Shown: positions 45,145 to 54,516, counted from the first letter of the stretch. The stretch: 64,000 bases of DNA from Maridesulfovibrio bastinii DSM 16055 (GCF_000429985.1 NZ_AUCX01000013.1:62001-126000), one strand, 5' to 3'. Notes: generated by a model not told the origin, from the sequence alone. A program made the numbers and translations.

Positions 45145-45633
45145 TTATTTGTCTGACGTTTCTACAAGCGGTTTGTGAACACCTAGATTATACATGCCCC
45201 TCAAAGCGAAAGGAAGATCGAAGTGGGGGACTTTTTCAAATTTTATGAGACCTATATCTTTTCCTTCGGTTATTCCGGACAATGGAGGAAGACCTGATGG
45301 AATAGGAAATTCCATTGGTGTTGATGTGATTCTGGATAATCTTGATGAATAATGCTCCATCAGGTATTTTATTACAGTATCACGTTCTTCCTTTGTAAAT
45401 GATTCCAGTATAATCTGCTTATCTTTATCTGGATTTATTTTAACGTCTTCCATTATTGGAGGACCAAACAATTGTTTTGTATCAATTGTTTCAGACTCGG
45501 AGTCAGACCATTCAGGCCGGAAAAGATGAACTTCAACATCTCTTCTTCCTTTAAAACTTTTAACGGTCATAGATACGGCGTATCCTCTGTTAATAGGAGT
45601 ATCGCCATCAATTATATCTAGTATAGGCTTCAT
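45145..45633 (-). CDS. Hypothetical protein, function unknown
   Basis: 162 aa, no signal peptide or membrane span. It contains an apparent beta-rich start (AVSMTVKSFKGRRDVEVHLFRP), an acidic middle with KEERDTVIKYLMEHYSSRL, and a Pro-rich stretch (MEFPIPSGLPPLSGI). I recognise no family. AGGTTACTG precedes the ATG on the minus strand. It is alone, convergent with aat and divergent from uvrB. Coding is supported by length, composition and the flanking terminator. Confidence 0.7.
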   Translation of the reverse strand: MKPILDIIDGDTPINRGYAVSMTVKSFKGRRDVEVHLFRPEWSDSESETIDTKQLFGPPIMEDVKINPDKDKQIILESFTKEERDTVIKYLMEHYSSRLSRITSTPMEFPIPSGLPPLSGITEGKDIGLIKFEKVPHFDLPFALRGMYNLGVHKPLVETSDK

Positions 45634-45750
45634 CAGTAACCTCTTTATAAAGAATGAACCAGTTAGTAGAATATATATGTGAAATTATTATCATAGGTAA
45701 CTTTTTTTTAAATATCTATCAAGGATTGAACACAAATTACGGTAAATCAA

Positions 45751-47757
45751 ATGGCAGAAAAATTTGAACTTGTCAGTGACTACGAGTTAAAGGGAGACCA
45801 GCCAGAGGCAGTGAGTCAGCTTGTGGCCAATATAAGTCAGGGTGTAAAAGATCAGGTCCTCCTTGGGGCTACTGGAACAGGAAAAACGTTTACCATTGCC
45901 AATGTTATAAGCAGACTTAATCGTCCTGCCCTTATAATGGCTCCTAATAAAACACTTGCAGCTCAACTTTTTAACGAGTTTAAAACTCTGTTTCCGCATA
46001 ATGCTGTTGAGTATTTTGTAAGTTATTATGATTACTACCAGCCGGAAGCGTATCTGCCTCATTCTGACACATATATTGAGAAAGATTCTTCTATTAATGA
46101 TAATATTGATAAATTACGTCACTCTGCGACTCATGCACTTTTGACTCGCAGAGATGTTATAATTGTCGCATCTGTTTCATGTATTTACGGACTTGGATCT
46201 CCTGATTTTTATGCCAAGATGATTATACCTATCGAAGAGGGGCAGGAAATCTCAATGGAACATCTCATGGACAGGCTTGTAGAGATTCAATATGAGCGCA
46301 ATGACTATGATTTTCATCGTGGAACGTTCAGAGTCCGCGGAGATGTTCTGGAATTGATTCCAGCCTATCACCGGGAAAAAGCCTTAAGGATAGAGTTTTT
46401 TGGAGATGAGGTTGATTCTATTCTGGAAACAGATCCATTAACAGGTGAAGTTGTAGGGAGAACTAAAAAAACTGTAATATACCCCGGAAGTCACTTTGTT
46501 TCTGACAGAGATAACCTGAAGAGGGCTATGGAGGATATAAGAATAGAGCTTGGTGAAAGGCTTCGCGAATTCAAAGCAGAAAATAAACTGGTCGAGGCCC
46601 AGCGCATTGAGCAGCGCACAATGCATGATTTGGAGATGATAGAAGAAATTGGATATTGTAATGGGATAGAGAATTATTCACGTCACCTTGACGGTAGAAA
46701 AGAAGGTGAACCTCCGGGAACTTTACTGCATTATTTCCCGGAAGATTTTCTGCTTTTTATGGATGAATCGCATATTGCGGTCCCACAGGTTGGCGGTATG
46801 TTTAACGGTGACCGTTCAAGAAAGACTACACTTGTTAATTTTGGGTTTCGACTGCCGTCGGCTCTTGATAACCGTCCGCTTAATTTTGAAGAGTTTCAGG
46901 AGTGTATTGATCAGGCTGTCTATGTATCTGCTACTCCCGGACCATGGGAAATGGAGCAGTCTCAGGGTATCATAGCGGAGCAGATTATTCGTCCTACAGG
47001 CCTGCTTGATCCTGAAGTAGAAGTCAGGGAAGTAAAAGGGCAGATGGATAATCTTCTTGCAGAATGCAAATTGCGCGAAAAGAAAAAAGAAAGGGTGTTG
47101 GTCACAACCCTGACGAAGCGAATGGCTGAAGATTTGACTGACTATTTTAATGAAATGGGAGTGAAATCTAAATATCTGCATTCTGATATTGATACCATGG
47201 AGCGCATGTCAATAATTCAGGAGCTTAGAAAAGGTGATTTTTCTGTCTTAATAGGGATTAACCTCTTGCGTGAAGGACTCGATATTCCGGAAGTTTCCCT
47301 TGTGGCTATCCTTGATGCCGATAAAGAAGGATTTTTGCGGTCAACTCGTTCATTAATACAGACTTTCGGGCGTGCAGCTAGAAACTCTGAAGGACGGGTT
47401 ATCTTGTACGGTGATAAAGTAACCGATTCCATGAGACGTGCAATGGATGAAACAGCTCGAAGGCGCGAAAAGCAGATCGAATTTAATAAAGAGCACGGCA
47501 TCATCCCGAAAACCATTACAAAATCTCTGGATAATGTGTTAGGAACATTGTATTCAGATGAATGGAATAATGAGGAGATAAGCATTGCTGCGGATGAAGT
47601 TTCTGCATACGGAAATGATCCTAAAAAGCTGGAAAAACATATAAGACAGCTTGAGAGAGACATGAGGGAAGCAGCTAAAGAACTGGAGTTCGAAAAAGCT
47701 GCCGGAATCAGAGACAACATCGTCAGATTGAGAGAAAAACTGTTAAGTCTGGGATAG
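45751..47757 (+). CDS. uvrB: Excinuclease ABC subunit B
   Basis: 668 aa. Helicase motif [11 protein letters not shown] (near 40-49), the beta-hairpin region with [16 protein letters not shown]-type motif ([10 protein letters not shown]), [12 protein letters not shown], and the C-terminal UVR domain (about 630-665, [24 protein letters not shown] in pieces). It verifies damage and loads UvrC in nucleotide excision repair. The next gene starts 3 bp after its stop. Confidence 0.97.
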   Translation: MAEKFELVSDYELKGDQPEAVSQLVANISQGVKDQVLLGATGTGKTFTIANVISRLNRPALIMAPNKTLAAQLFNEFKTLFPHNAVEYFVSYYDYYQPEAYLPHSDTYIEKDSSINDNIDKLRHSATHALLTRRDVIIVASVSCIYGLGSPDFYAKMIIPIEEGQEISMEHLMDRLVEIQYERNDYDFHRGTFRVRGDVLELIPAYHREKALRIEFFGDEVDSILETDPLTGEVVGRTKKTVIYPGSHFVSDRDNLKRAMEDIRIELGERLREFKAENKLVEAQRIEQRTMHDLEMIEEIGYCNGIENYSRHLDGRKEGEPPGTLLHYFPEDFLLFMDESHIAVPQVGGMFNGDRSRKTTLVNFGFRLPSALDNRPLNFEEFQECIDQAVYVSATPGPWEMEQSQGIIAEQIIRPTGLLDPEVEVREVKGQMDNLLAECKLREKKKERVLVTTLTKRMAEDLTDYFNEMGVKSKYLHSDIDTMERMSIIQELRKGDFSVLIGINLLREGLDIPEVSLVAILDADKEGFLRSTRSLIQTFGRAARNSEGRVILYGDKVTDSMRRAMDETARRREKQIEFNKEHGIIPKTITKSLDNVLGTLYSDEWNNEEISIAADEVSAYGNDPKKLEKHIRQLERDMREAAKELEFEKAAGIRDNIVRLREKLLSLG

Positions 47758-47760
47758 CCT

Positions 47761-48798
47761 ATGAGCAAAAACTCCCTGTTTTCACGTTATATACGTTTAA
47801 GACGCCGTTTTGGAGCATTCTGGAGTGTTCTGGCCGGTTTTGTTTTCATTTGTCTTGTCTTTATAAGTGGAATAGCGGGGTATATGTGGGTTGAAGGCTG
47901 GAACCTGCTGAACAGCTTCTATATGGTCGTTATTACTCTTTCGACTGTAGGCTTTATGGAGGTTCTCCCCCTGTCAGATAACGGCAGGCTTTTAACCTCT
48001 TTACTTATTCTTGGCGGAGTAGGCGGATTTGCATATCTTATCGGGGCTTTTTCGCAGCTTGTGGTTGAAGGAAGGTTGCAGGAGTTTTTAGGGAGACGCA
48101 GAATGCAGAAAACAATTGGAAAATTGAGAGATCATTTTATTGTCTGCGGGTATGGAAGAATCGGTGCTATTGTTGCTAAGGAAATATCTGAAAGTGATAA
48201 TGACGTTGTTGTAATAGAAAGTAATCCTGAAATTATTTCACAGCTTGAAGCCAAAGGTATTTTTTGCGTTGAAGGTGATGCAACAAAGGACAGTGTTCTT
48301 AAAAGTGCCGGCCTTGATTATGCAAGATCACTAATTGCTGCCTTGTCAGAGGAAGCTGCTAATGTTTACGTTACACTGACAGCTCGGCAGCTTAACGCGG
48401 ATCTTACAATTGTTGCCAGAGCAAATGATTCATCGCACATTTCAAGATTGGAATTTGCCGGGGCGGATCGAGTCGTTCTTCCGCACACAATTGGTGGAGT
48501 TCGTATGGCGCAGTCAGTATTACGCCCGGCGGTAACGAACTTTTTGGAAATTGCAATGCAGGGAAAGATTGATCTTCAGCTGGAAGAATTATTTGTCACA
48601 CCTTCATCGGAATTTATTGGGCTTGACCTTGCTGAATCGCAGATAAGACCTAGATTTAATCTAATTATTATCGCTATTAAGAAAAATAATGGAGAAATGG
48701 TTTTCAATCCCGGCCCAAATGAAATAATCGAATCCGGTGATACCTTGCTTACGGTTGGAAAAACAAGTGATCTTTCCAACATTAAAGAGAGTCTTTAA
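47761..48798 (+). CDS. Two-TM potassium channel subunit with RCK/TrkA domains, atypical filter
   Basis: 345 aa. TM1 about 21-43, pore helix and filter at about 52-66, TM2 about 77-97, then RCK-N (FIVCGYGRIGAIVAKE Rossmann motif near 125) and RCK-C (about 265-345). The filter position reads T-L-S-T-V-G-F-M-E rather than the usual T-V-G-Y-G-D, so ion selectivity may differ. The layout is that of MthK-like channels gated by cytoplasmic ligands. It starts 3 bp after uvrB and is followed by ligA after 20 bp, so probably one operon. Confidence 0.88.
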   Translation: MSKNSLFSRYIRLRRRFGAFWSVLAGFVFICLVFISGIAGYMWVEGWNLLNSFYMVVITLSTVGFMEVLPLSDNGRLLTSLLILGGVGGFAYLIGAFSQLVVEGRLQEFLGRRRMQKTIGKLRDHFIVCGYGRIGAIVAKEISESDNDVVVIESNPEIISQLEAKGIFCVEGDATKDSVLKSAGLDYARSLIAALSEEAANVYVTLTARQLNADLTIVARANDSSHISRLEFAGADRVVLPHTIGGVRMAQSVLRPAVTNFLEIAMQGKIDLQLEELFVTPSSEFIGLDLAESQIRPRFNLIIIAIKKNNGEMVFNPGPNEIIESGDTLLTVGKTSDLSNIKESL

Positions 48799-48818
48799 CC
48801 CCAATACAATTTAGAATA

Positions 48819-50657
48819 GTGACAGATAACACCAGTAGAATACAAGATTTGGTTGCGAAACTTACCCGGCACAATGAAGACTATCGCCGGGGTATGCCGA
48901 CAATCAGTGATGCTAGATACGATGAGCTTACAGAGGAATTACGGTCATTAGATCCGGAAAATGTTTTTTTAACCAAGGTCGAGCCGGAATCATTCGGGAC
49001 TAAAAGAGAAGTTCGGCACCCTGTTCCGATGCTCTCAACAGAAAAAGCTTATAAAGAAAGTGATCTTAAAAGATTTGTTGAACGGGTTGAAAAAGAAGCC
49101 AGCAGTAATAAAATAAGAAATATAATGTTTAGAGTTACTCCTAAACTCGATGGACTTGCTGCAAGGGATGATGGAAATATCTTTGCTACCAGAGGTAATG
49201 GGGAAGTTGGTTATGAAATTTCAAGCGCCTTTGGTAAGGGTTTAATTCCAATAGGTGGCAGAGGGCAGGGCCTTGGAGAAATAGTCTGTAAAAAAAGTTA
49301 TTTTGAAGAGCATCTTTCAGGCAACTTTGAGCATCCTAGAAATATGGTTGTCGGCATTGTTACTTCTGACAATGTAAATGTGCTTGCAAGACAGGCTTTG
49401 CAGGATGAAGCTGTTGTTTTTGTCCCATATTCTCAACTCCCTGAAAAAGTTGTCGATGGAAAAACACTTGTTTCTGAAATGTGGTCAATTACAGATGAAC
49501 TTGAATCACTAACAGATTATCCCCTTGATGGTATGGTTGCCGAGGTCCTGAATGAAGAGCTTCGCCAGATCATGGGGGCCACAGCTCATCATTATCGTTG
49601 GCAGATAGCTATTAAACGTAAAGGTGAGTCAGCAATAACTGTAGTTGAGGATATTCGCTGGCAGGTTGGCAGACTTGGTACAGTTACTCCCGTTATGGAG
49701 GTTAAACCGGTCACTGTTTCCGGTGCGACTATAAGTAACGTCACCGCTCACAATGCAGGCATGCTCCGTAACCAATCCATCGGCAGAGGCGCTGAAGTAA
49801 GGATTATCCGTTCTGGCGAAGTTATTCCTAAGCTCGAAGAAGTGGTAGTTCCTGCGGATAAAGTTGAATTACCTTCAACCTGTCCTTCGTGTGGAGCTAT
49901 TCTTTTCTGGCAGAATGATTTCCTTAAATGTCCTGATTATGAGTGCCCTGCAAGAATTGAACAGAGAATAGAGTATTGGTTTAAAACTCTTGGTAATGCT
50001 GACTGGTTTGGTAAAAAAACTATCGAGAAACTGGTTGGCAGTGGATATAAAAGTTTAGAATCTATTTATGAAATGGGAGAAGATGACTTTCGGTCTTTAG
50101 GGTTTGGTCCGGTTCAATCTTCAAATCTGGCAGAAGCTATTTATATAAGTAGAACCAAAGAGACTGATGATTGGAGATTCCTTGCAGCTCTTGGTATACC
50201 CGATCTTGGCAAGGCAGATAGCCGCAAGCTTCTTTCATATTTTCCTATTGAAGATGTAATTAAAATTTCAAGCGATGATTTGGCTGCTATCCACGGATTT
50301 GGTGAAATTACCAGCCAGTCAGTCGTCGCTGGAATCGAGCAGATAGCCCTCACAATTCAACATATGCTTGATTTGGGTTTTAACCTTAGAAGGACTCCTC
50401 TTATAAGCGAAAGAGAGCAATTGGATAGTCCTGTTAAAGGTAAGGGAATCGTTTTCACGGGTAAGATGGAACATGGAAATAGGGAAGAAATGCAGTCCAT
50501 GGCCAGATCACTCGGGGCAAATGTTCAAACTTCGGTAACTGGAAAAACAGATATGCTTGTCTGTGGGTTAAAAGTTGGACAGAAAAAAATTGATTCCGCA
50601 AAATCTAAAGGCATTCATATTATGAGTGAGAAGGAATACTTAGACCTTCTGAAATAA
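48819..50657 (+). CDS. ligA: NAD-dependent DNA ligase, divergent short form
   Basis: 612 aa (usual about 670), GTG start with weak ribosome site. The adenylation domain has K109-L-D-G (PKLDGLAARD) and an FATRGNGEVGYEIS segment in place of the usual TRGDGxxGEDVT. The OB fold has AIKRKGE and VTPVMEVKPV. The four-Cys zinc finger lies near 354-375 (CPSC, then CPDYECPAR), followed by helix-hairpin-helix repeats and a BRCT domain (about 540-612, GIVFTGKMEHGNREEM). The N-terminal Ia domain lacks the canonical DSPTQRVG motif. The catalytic core looks intact; it may be a second, specialised ligase. Confidence 0.85.
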   Translation: MTDNTSRIQDLVAKLTRHNEDYRRGMPTISDARYDELTEELRSLDPENVFLTKVEPESFGTKREVRHPVPMLSTEKAYKESDLKRFVERVEKEASSNKIRNIMFRVTPKLDGLAARDDGNIFATRGNGEVGYEISSAFGKGLIPIGGRGQGLGEIVCKKSYFEEHLSGNFEHPRNMVVGIVTSDNVNVLARQALQDEAVVFVPYSQLPEKVVDGKTLVSEMWSITDELESLTDYPLDGMVAEVLNEELRQIMGATAHHYRWQIAIKRKGESAITVVEDIRWQVGRLGTVTPVMEVKPVTVSGATISNVTAHNAGMLRNQSIGRGAEVRIIRSGEVIPKLEEVVVPADKVELPSTCPSCGAILFWQNDFLKCPDYECPARIEQRIEYWFKTLGNADWFGKKTIEKLVGSGYKSLESIYEMGEDDFRSLGFGPVQSSNLAEAIYISRTKETDDWRFLAALGIPDLGKADSRKLLSYFPIEDVIKISSDDLAAIHGFGEITSQSVVAGIEQIALTIQHMLDLGFNLRRTPLISEREQLDSPVKGKGIVFTGKMEHGNREEMQSMARSLGANVQTSVTGKTDMLVCGLKVGQKKIDSAKSKGIHIMSEKEYLDLLK

Positions 50658-50734
50658 TGAATTTGTATTATCGGCTGTCTTCACGGATGATCAGGCAGTC
50701 TGAGAAAGCTTACAGTTAAAAGCAGGAGAAACTT

Positions 50735-51511
50735 ATGACTGATGTAGTTATTATAGGTGCTAAAGGCCGGATGGGAGCAACTCTTGTCCGTTTGACACAG
50801 GAAAGTGAGGAATTGAATCTTGCAGCAGTGATGGAGAGATCCGGATGTGAGGATGGTCTTGATTCTTTAGGATGTGTGTGCGGTACAGATGCGAAAGAAG
50901 TTCTGACAAGGGTTCCGGGAGCGGTCATTGTGGACTTTACATCACCGCAGGCAACTTTAAATTTATTGGATACCGCAGCTATTACAGGAAATCCTGTAGT
51001 TATTGGTACAACCGGGTTTACTCCTGAACAAATCGAGAAAATTAAAGAGTATGCCTGTAAGATACCTGTTTTCATGGCTCCCAACATGAGTGTTGGTATC
51101 AATGTGTTACTTAAAATGCTTCCGCAATTAGTCCAAATGCTTGGTCCTGCTTATGATCTGGAAATGACGGAAATTCATCATAATAAAAAGGTTGATGCTC
51201 CCAGTGGAACGGCTTTGAAACTGGCTGAATGTTTGGCTCAGGCCAGAGGTCTGGTCTATGACGAAGTCAAGAAGCATGGCCGTGACGGAATTGTTGGTGC
51301 CCGCACTAAGGATGAAATAGGTGTGATGGCTGTTCGTGGTGGAGATGTTGTAGGTGATCATACCGTATATTTTCTCGGACCCGGTGAGCGCATTGAAGTT
51401 ACCCATAGAGCGCATACCAGAGAAACATTTGCGCAGGGAGCTCTAAGAGCTGCAGGATGGCTTTCAGCTTGCAAACCCGGAAAAATATATTCAATGAGTG
51501 ATATGTTTTAA
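50735..51511 (+). CDS. dapB: 4-hydroxy-tetrahydrodipicolinate reductase
   Basis: 258 aa. N-terminal [14 protein letters not shown] dinucleotide site, [22 protein letters not shown], then the substrate motif [20 protein letters not shown] with the catalytic His pair and Lys. It makes tetrahydrodipicolinate for lysine and diaminopimelate. AGGAG lies 8 bases before the ATG. A long palindromic terminator follows. Confidence 0.96.
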   Translation: MTDVVIIGAKGRMGATLVRLTQESEELNLAAVMERSGCEDGLDSLGCVCGTDAKEVLTRVPGAVIVDFTSPQATLNLLDTAAITGNPVVIGTTGFTPEQIEKIKEYACKIPVFMAPNMSVGINVLLKMLPQLVQMLGPAYDLEMTEIHHNKKVDAPSGTALKLAECLAQARGLVYDEVKKHGRDGIVGARTKDEIGVMAVRGGDVVGDHTVYFLGPGERIEVTHRAHTRETFAQGALRAAGWLSACKPGKIYSMSDMF

Positions 51512-51523
51512 TAATTTGAATTA

Positions 51524-51567
51524 AAATATAAAAACCGGACATTAGCTAATGTCCGGTTTTTATATTT
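51524..51567. terminator. Long perfect palindromic terminator after dapB
   Basis: Inverted repeat with no mismatch and no loop bases centred between 51545 and 51546, 22 bases per arm, including ACCGGACATTAG and its complement flanked by A5 and T5. It can act for dapB (plus) and for the convergent HPt gene (minus). Confidence 0.93.
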
Positions 51568-51594
51568 AATGAGTAAGTTGGAAGAAATATAATT

Positions 51595-51942
51595 TTATTC
51601 TTCCAGAAATTTTTTCATAAATTGGTAGAGATGCTCCATTTCCTCTTCAAGTTCTTTCAGATTTGCTTCAATTACAACTGCGTCATTTTTCAAAGCACTT
51701 TTTTCAAGTTTCAAGCATGATTCTCTTACCCGGTCTGCTCCCATTGTAGCTGAGGCGCCTTTGAGAGAATGGGCCAGATATTTAAGTTCTTTGAAATTAT
51801 TGCTTTTAAAAGCTTCTTTTATTTTTATAACTCGCGCAGGTTCATCCCTAATAAAGACTTCAAAAAGGCGTTTGGTGAAATCTTTCTTAGTGGAAGCCAT
51901 GGATTCAAGCCAGTTTTGATTGATCGGTTCTATTTTATTCAT
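51595..51942 (-). CDS. Histidine phosphotransfer (HPt) protein
   Basis: 115 aa, a single four-helix HPt domain with H58 in LKYLAHSLKGASATMGA. It relays phosphate between a hybrid kinase and a response regulator. No kinase or receiver gene lies next to it, so its partners are elsewhere. It is transcribed alone towards dapB. Confidence 0.9.
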   Translation of the reverse strand: MNKIEPINQNWLESMASTKKDFTKRLFEVFIRDEPARVIKIKEAFKSNNFKELKYLAHSLKGASATMGADRVRESCLKLEKSALKNDAVVIEANLKELEEEMEHLYQFMKKFLEE

Positions 51943-52406
51943 GCGCTAATAAGTGGCTGGAGTTTGCTTGGTGTGTTGTCTTAGCTGATCTAAACTGTAC
52001 GACTACGCTTTTAAGTAAAATGTTAAATAGTTAAGGAAGAACTTATACTACTGACAGGATATATAATCTACTATTTTGAATGTTGATTTTTGGGGGCTAT
52101 GTTCAGCGTTTTCAAAAACAGCTCTTTACTGTAATTATCGGAATTTGTTGTATTAAAACATAGTTGGATAAAATTTCTATTAAGTTAGCATAAAAATGGA
52201 ATTATTACTAACTTATTGAATCAAATCAAAGTTACAGTGGAAACAGTAATTAGTTATCTAAATTAATGTAATATTTCTCAAACAAAGATGATTTTTTAAG
52301 GATATGAGCTGCGGCAGATAGCCAATAATACTTAGGGAACGATTTAAAATTATTAATTATTGTTTCTTGTTAATTGTCTCCTAAGCGATTTGATATTTTA
52401 ATTTTA
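51943..52406. other. Gene-free 460-bp stretch
   Basis: Only very short frames are present (such as MELLLTY at 52176). A CTTAGG/CCTAAG dyad at 52331 and 52380 is the only repeat noticed. It must contain the HPt promoter on the minus strand; no small RNA family was recognised. Confidence 0.6.
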
Positions 52407-52436
52407 AAATCCCGTCCGATTAATCGGGCGGGATTT
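52407..52436 (-). terminator. Terminator of the three-lipoprotein operon
   Basis: 15-base arms 52407-52421 / 52422-52436 (AAATCCCGTCCGATT with one G-T), read from the minus strand into TTTTAAAATT. It begins 6 bases past the last lipoprotein stop. Confidence 0.88.
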
Positions 52437-52441
52437 CAGTT

Positions 52442-52882
52442 TTATTCCTCTTCCAAGTTTGCTTTTAAAAATAAAGATTTTGAAAGGGCATCGAAGAATT
52501 GCTGATAAGGCTTAGGATCGGTTACCGGATAGATATTGTATTGTGCGTTTGCCCTCACAGCTAGTTCGTTTTCACTTTTGGGTCTGATTGTAACAGTCAT
52601 TTTAAGATTATACCTGTTCAATTTTGTTCCAGATACTGAGCCCAGTGTGCTGTCTGCTTTGTCTATGATAAAGCCAAGGTCTTGCAGGGTAGCTATAACT
52701 GTTCGCAATGTGCCTTCACGGTCTGATGTTTCAAAAACTCTGGTTTGCATGGAGCGTAGCTTTAGCTGCGATTCATCAGAGTCTAAAATCTTTTTGTTGC
52801 GTCCTGCACAGCCCGCAGCACTGAACATCAATATAAGGGACAAGAATATAATAGTATTTCTGAAATGGTTGCATTTTATCAT
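52442..52882 (-). CDS. Lipoprotein, paralogue of the 52879 gene product
   Basis: 146 aa. Signal peptide with lipobox SAAGC (Cys about 25). The mature part (about 120 residues) begins QLKLRSMQTRVFETSDREG, then TLQDLGFIIDKADSTLGSVSG, and ends YQQFFDALSKSLFLKAN. These pieces align one for one with the upstream lipoprotein, so the two arose by duplication, this one having lost the central insert. The start overlaps the upstream stop by 4 nt. Envelope location is inferred; function unknown. Confidence 0.82.
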   Translation of the reverse strand: MIKCNHFRNTIIFLSLILMFSAAGCAGRNKKILDSDESQLKLRSMQTRVFETSDREGTLRTVIATLQDLGFIIDKADSTLGSVSGTKLNRYNLKMTVTIRPKSENELAVRANAQYNIYPVTDPKPYQQFFDALSKSLFLKANLEEE

Positions 52883-53619
52883 AAGTTGTGGGCCTCTAAG
52901 AATACTGATTTGCTGAGTTTGTCAAAAAATTCTTGGTAGATATTGTCGTCTGTAATTGATTCCATTCGAGTTGCTAAGCGTTGAGTATTATAAATAATTC
53001 TTTGGAATGTTACTCGCATAGCCACTTTTCCAGAGGAAAGGAGAGTCTTAAGCTTGGCATCAACCTCGTCACCGAAATGATCAGATAAATTTGTAACAAC
53101 TGTCTTAATGAGATTTTGCTGAATTTTTCCGTCAAGGCCGCCAGATAGTTCACTGTTAAGAACCTGTTCAGTTTTTTCATGAATTTTTCTAGTCAGTTTT
53201 TGGCGGAGTTTGTCAGTGACTTTGTCAGCAACTTCCTTGTTAAAATCTATTGGTCTGGTAACTATGGATACTCGAATCAATTGATCTGAATCTACTGGCA
53301 TAGCTACACCGGTAAATGCAGCAATAAGGATAGCTCCGGCAATTTGCCCACCGTCTGTAGCATCTCTATGCTTTGATGCTGTAATAACACCAAGGTTTAT
53401 TTCTGATTCCTGTAAGTTGAAGCCCATATCCTGTAATACCTGAGCTCCGGCAGTGATAAGGATTTGTTCGTCACCGGTTTCAAAGTAACGGGTTTGCCGT
53501 TCTCTGTCCTTCATGCTTTGTGGAGAAAGAGCCAGTGCATCTTTAGGTATTTTGGGTGTGCAGCCAGAAAAAAAAGCCAGAATTAATAAGATTGGAGCAA
53601 CCTTGAATAAATAACGCAT
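52879..53619 (-). CDS. Lipoprotein, larger paralogue with central helical insert
   Basis: 246 aa. Lipobox FFSGC (Cys about 20). The mature part starts SMKDRERQTRYFETGDEQILITAG, in pieces shared with the 52442 protein, then has a Gly/Ala-rich hydrophobic patch (GGQIAGAILIAAFTGVAMP, about 91-109) and an amphipathic region (VADKVTDKLRQKLTRKIHEK, about 131-150). It ends YQEFFDKLSKSVFLEA. The patch could insert into or across a membrane. It lies 11 bp after the BamE-like gene and overlaps the next by 4 nt. Confidence 0.82.
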   Translation of the reverse strand: MRYLFKVAPILLILAFFSGCTPKIPKDALALSPQSMKDRERQTRYFETGDEQILITAGAQVLQDMGFNLQESEINLGVITASKHRDATDGGQIAGAILIAAFTGVAMPVDSDQLIRVSIVTRPIDFNKEVADKVTDKLRQKLTRKIHEKTEQVLNSELSGGLDGKIQQNLIKTVVTNLSDHFGDEVDAKLKTLLSSGKVAMRVTFQRIIYNTQRLATRMESITDDNIYQEFFDKLSKSVFLEAHNL

Positions 53620-53630
53620 TAAGAACGCTC

Positions 53631-54056
53631 CTAAAATGTTGACTGGCGATATGCGAAATCGCGCACAAGGCCTTTTTTATCAAATTTAATTATGATGGTA
53701 AGAGTTTTTTGAGTAGTGCTTCCGGCACCAGTATCTTTACTGCCACCAATAAGGATCAGAGTTCCAAATCCATGAGATGTTGAATAGACTTTTTCAGTAG
53801 ATATCTTATCGTAAGCCCATACTTCACGTCTCTGACTGTCAGTGCTGACAATATTGGGTGATCCCAGAACTTCCATCACTTCAGCCCCGCTCATACCAAC
53901 CTTGATCTCTCTTTGAACCTTGCCGACAGTTAGTTTGTCCGTACTTGGTTCCTCAACCTGAGCCCTGTGTTTTGACGCAGCTATACAGCCAGTCATGATC
54001 AGGCAAAGGGTGGAGAGAATGATAAGCATTAATAATTGATTGACTGCCTTTTTCAT
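53631..54056 (-). CDS. Small lipoprotein with SmpA/OmlA (BamE-like) domain
   Basis: 141 aa. Lipobox MTGC (Cys about 24). The domain reads VGMSGAEVMEVLGSPNIV, REVWAYDK, then TIIIKFDKKGLVRDFAY, the pattern of SmpA/OmlA proteins such as BamE. A Gly-rich insert (GFGTLILIGGSKDTGAG) splits it. It is the first gene of the three-lipoprotein operon, followed 11 bp later by the larger paralogue. It need not be the BamE of the main complex. Upstream 54057-54376 is a very AT-rich gene-free stretch that should hold its promoter. Confidence 0.8.
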   Translation of the reverse strand: MKKAVNQLLMLIILSTLCLIMTGCIAASKHRAQVEEPSTDKLTVGKVQREIKVGMSGAEVMEVLGSPNIVSTDSQRREVWAYDKISTEKVYSTSHGFGTLILIGGSKDTGAGSTTQKTLTIIIKFDKKGLVRDFAYRQSTF

Positions 54057-54376
54057 AATTCCCCCTGCATAAATATTATATATTTATTAATTAATAAAAA
54101 AATTAATTACTTATATATAATCTTTTAAAAAAATCAATTGATATAATTAAATAAATAATAAAATAAAATTAATAAAATAAGAGTGTTATGTATAAAAATG
54201 CAATATTTAAAAATTTTGTATTTTAGAGCAATAATTTTCTGGAAGATGTTATTATGTAACTTAATTTATAAATTTATCTATAATAAGTGTTAAAATTAGA
54301 ACGTCTCGGGCAGGTCTTGGTGATTTAAGTGAGGGAAGGGGATACTAACTATATATTGTAGATATGGTGATATAAG

Positions 54377-54478
54377 ATGGGAAAATTTAGAAGCTTATCT
54401 TATTTAGCCGAATTGGTTTTATATACGGGATTATTTATCGCTTTCTGGATTACATTAAATAGTGCTCAGCCTGCCTGA
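54377..54478 (+). CDS. Possible 33-residue single-span membrane protein
   Basis: Short frame MGKFRSLSYLAELVLYTG then LFIAFWITLNSAQPA and TGA. A basic start is followed by a continuous hydrophobic helix (about 12-27), the look of a small inner membrane protein. GGTGA lies 6 bases before the ATG. The stop codon coincides with the end of the left arm of a strong plus-strand terminator (54467-54516). This shows that the strand is transcribed, since no other plus gene ends here. It could instead be a small RNA that happens to be open. Confidence 0.45.
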   Translation: MGKFRSLSYLAELVLYTGLFIAFWITLNSAQPA

Positions 54479-54516
54479 ATTGGCTAAAGCAGCTCAGGCA
54501 GGCTGATTGATTTTTT
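54467..54516 (+). terminator. Strong plus-strand terminator overlapping the small ORF end
   Basis: Perfect 12-bp stem 54467-54478 / 54493-54504 (CAGCCTGCCTGA arm), then ATTGATTTTTT. No A-run precedes it, so it is directional and cannot serve the convergent HAD gene, whose stop lies inside the T-run. Confidence 0.85.

Noticed and set aside
54057-54376. CRISPR or repeat array in the AT-rich stretch
   Set aside because: The repeated look is low-complexity A/T sequence without regular repeats or spacers.
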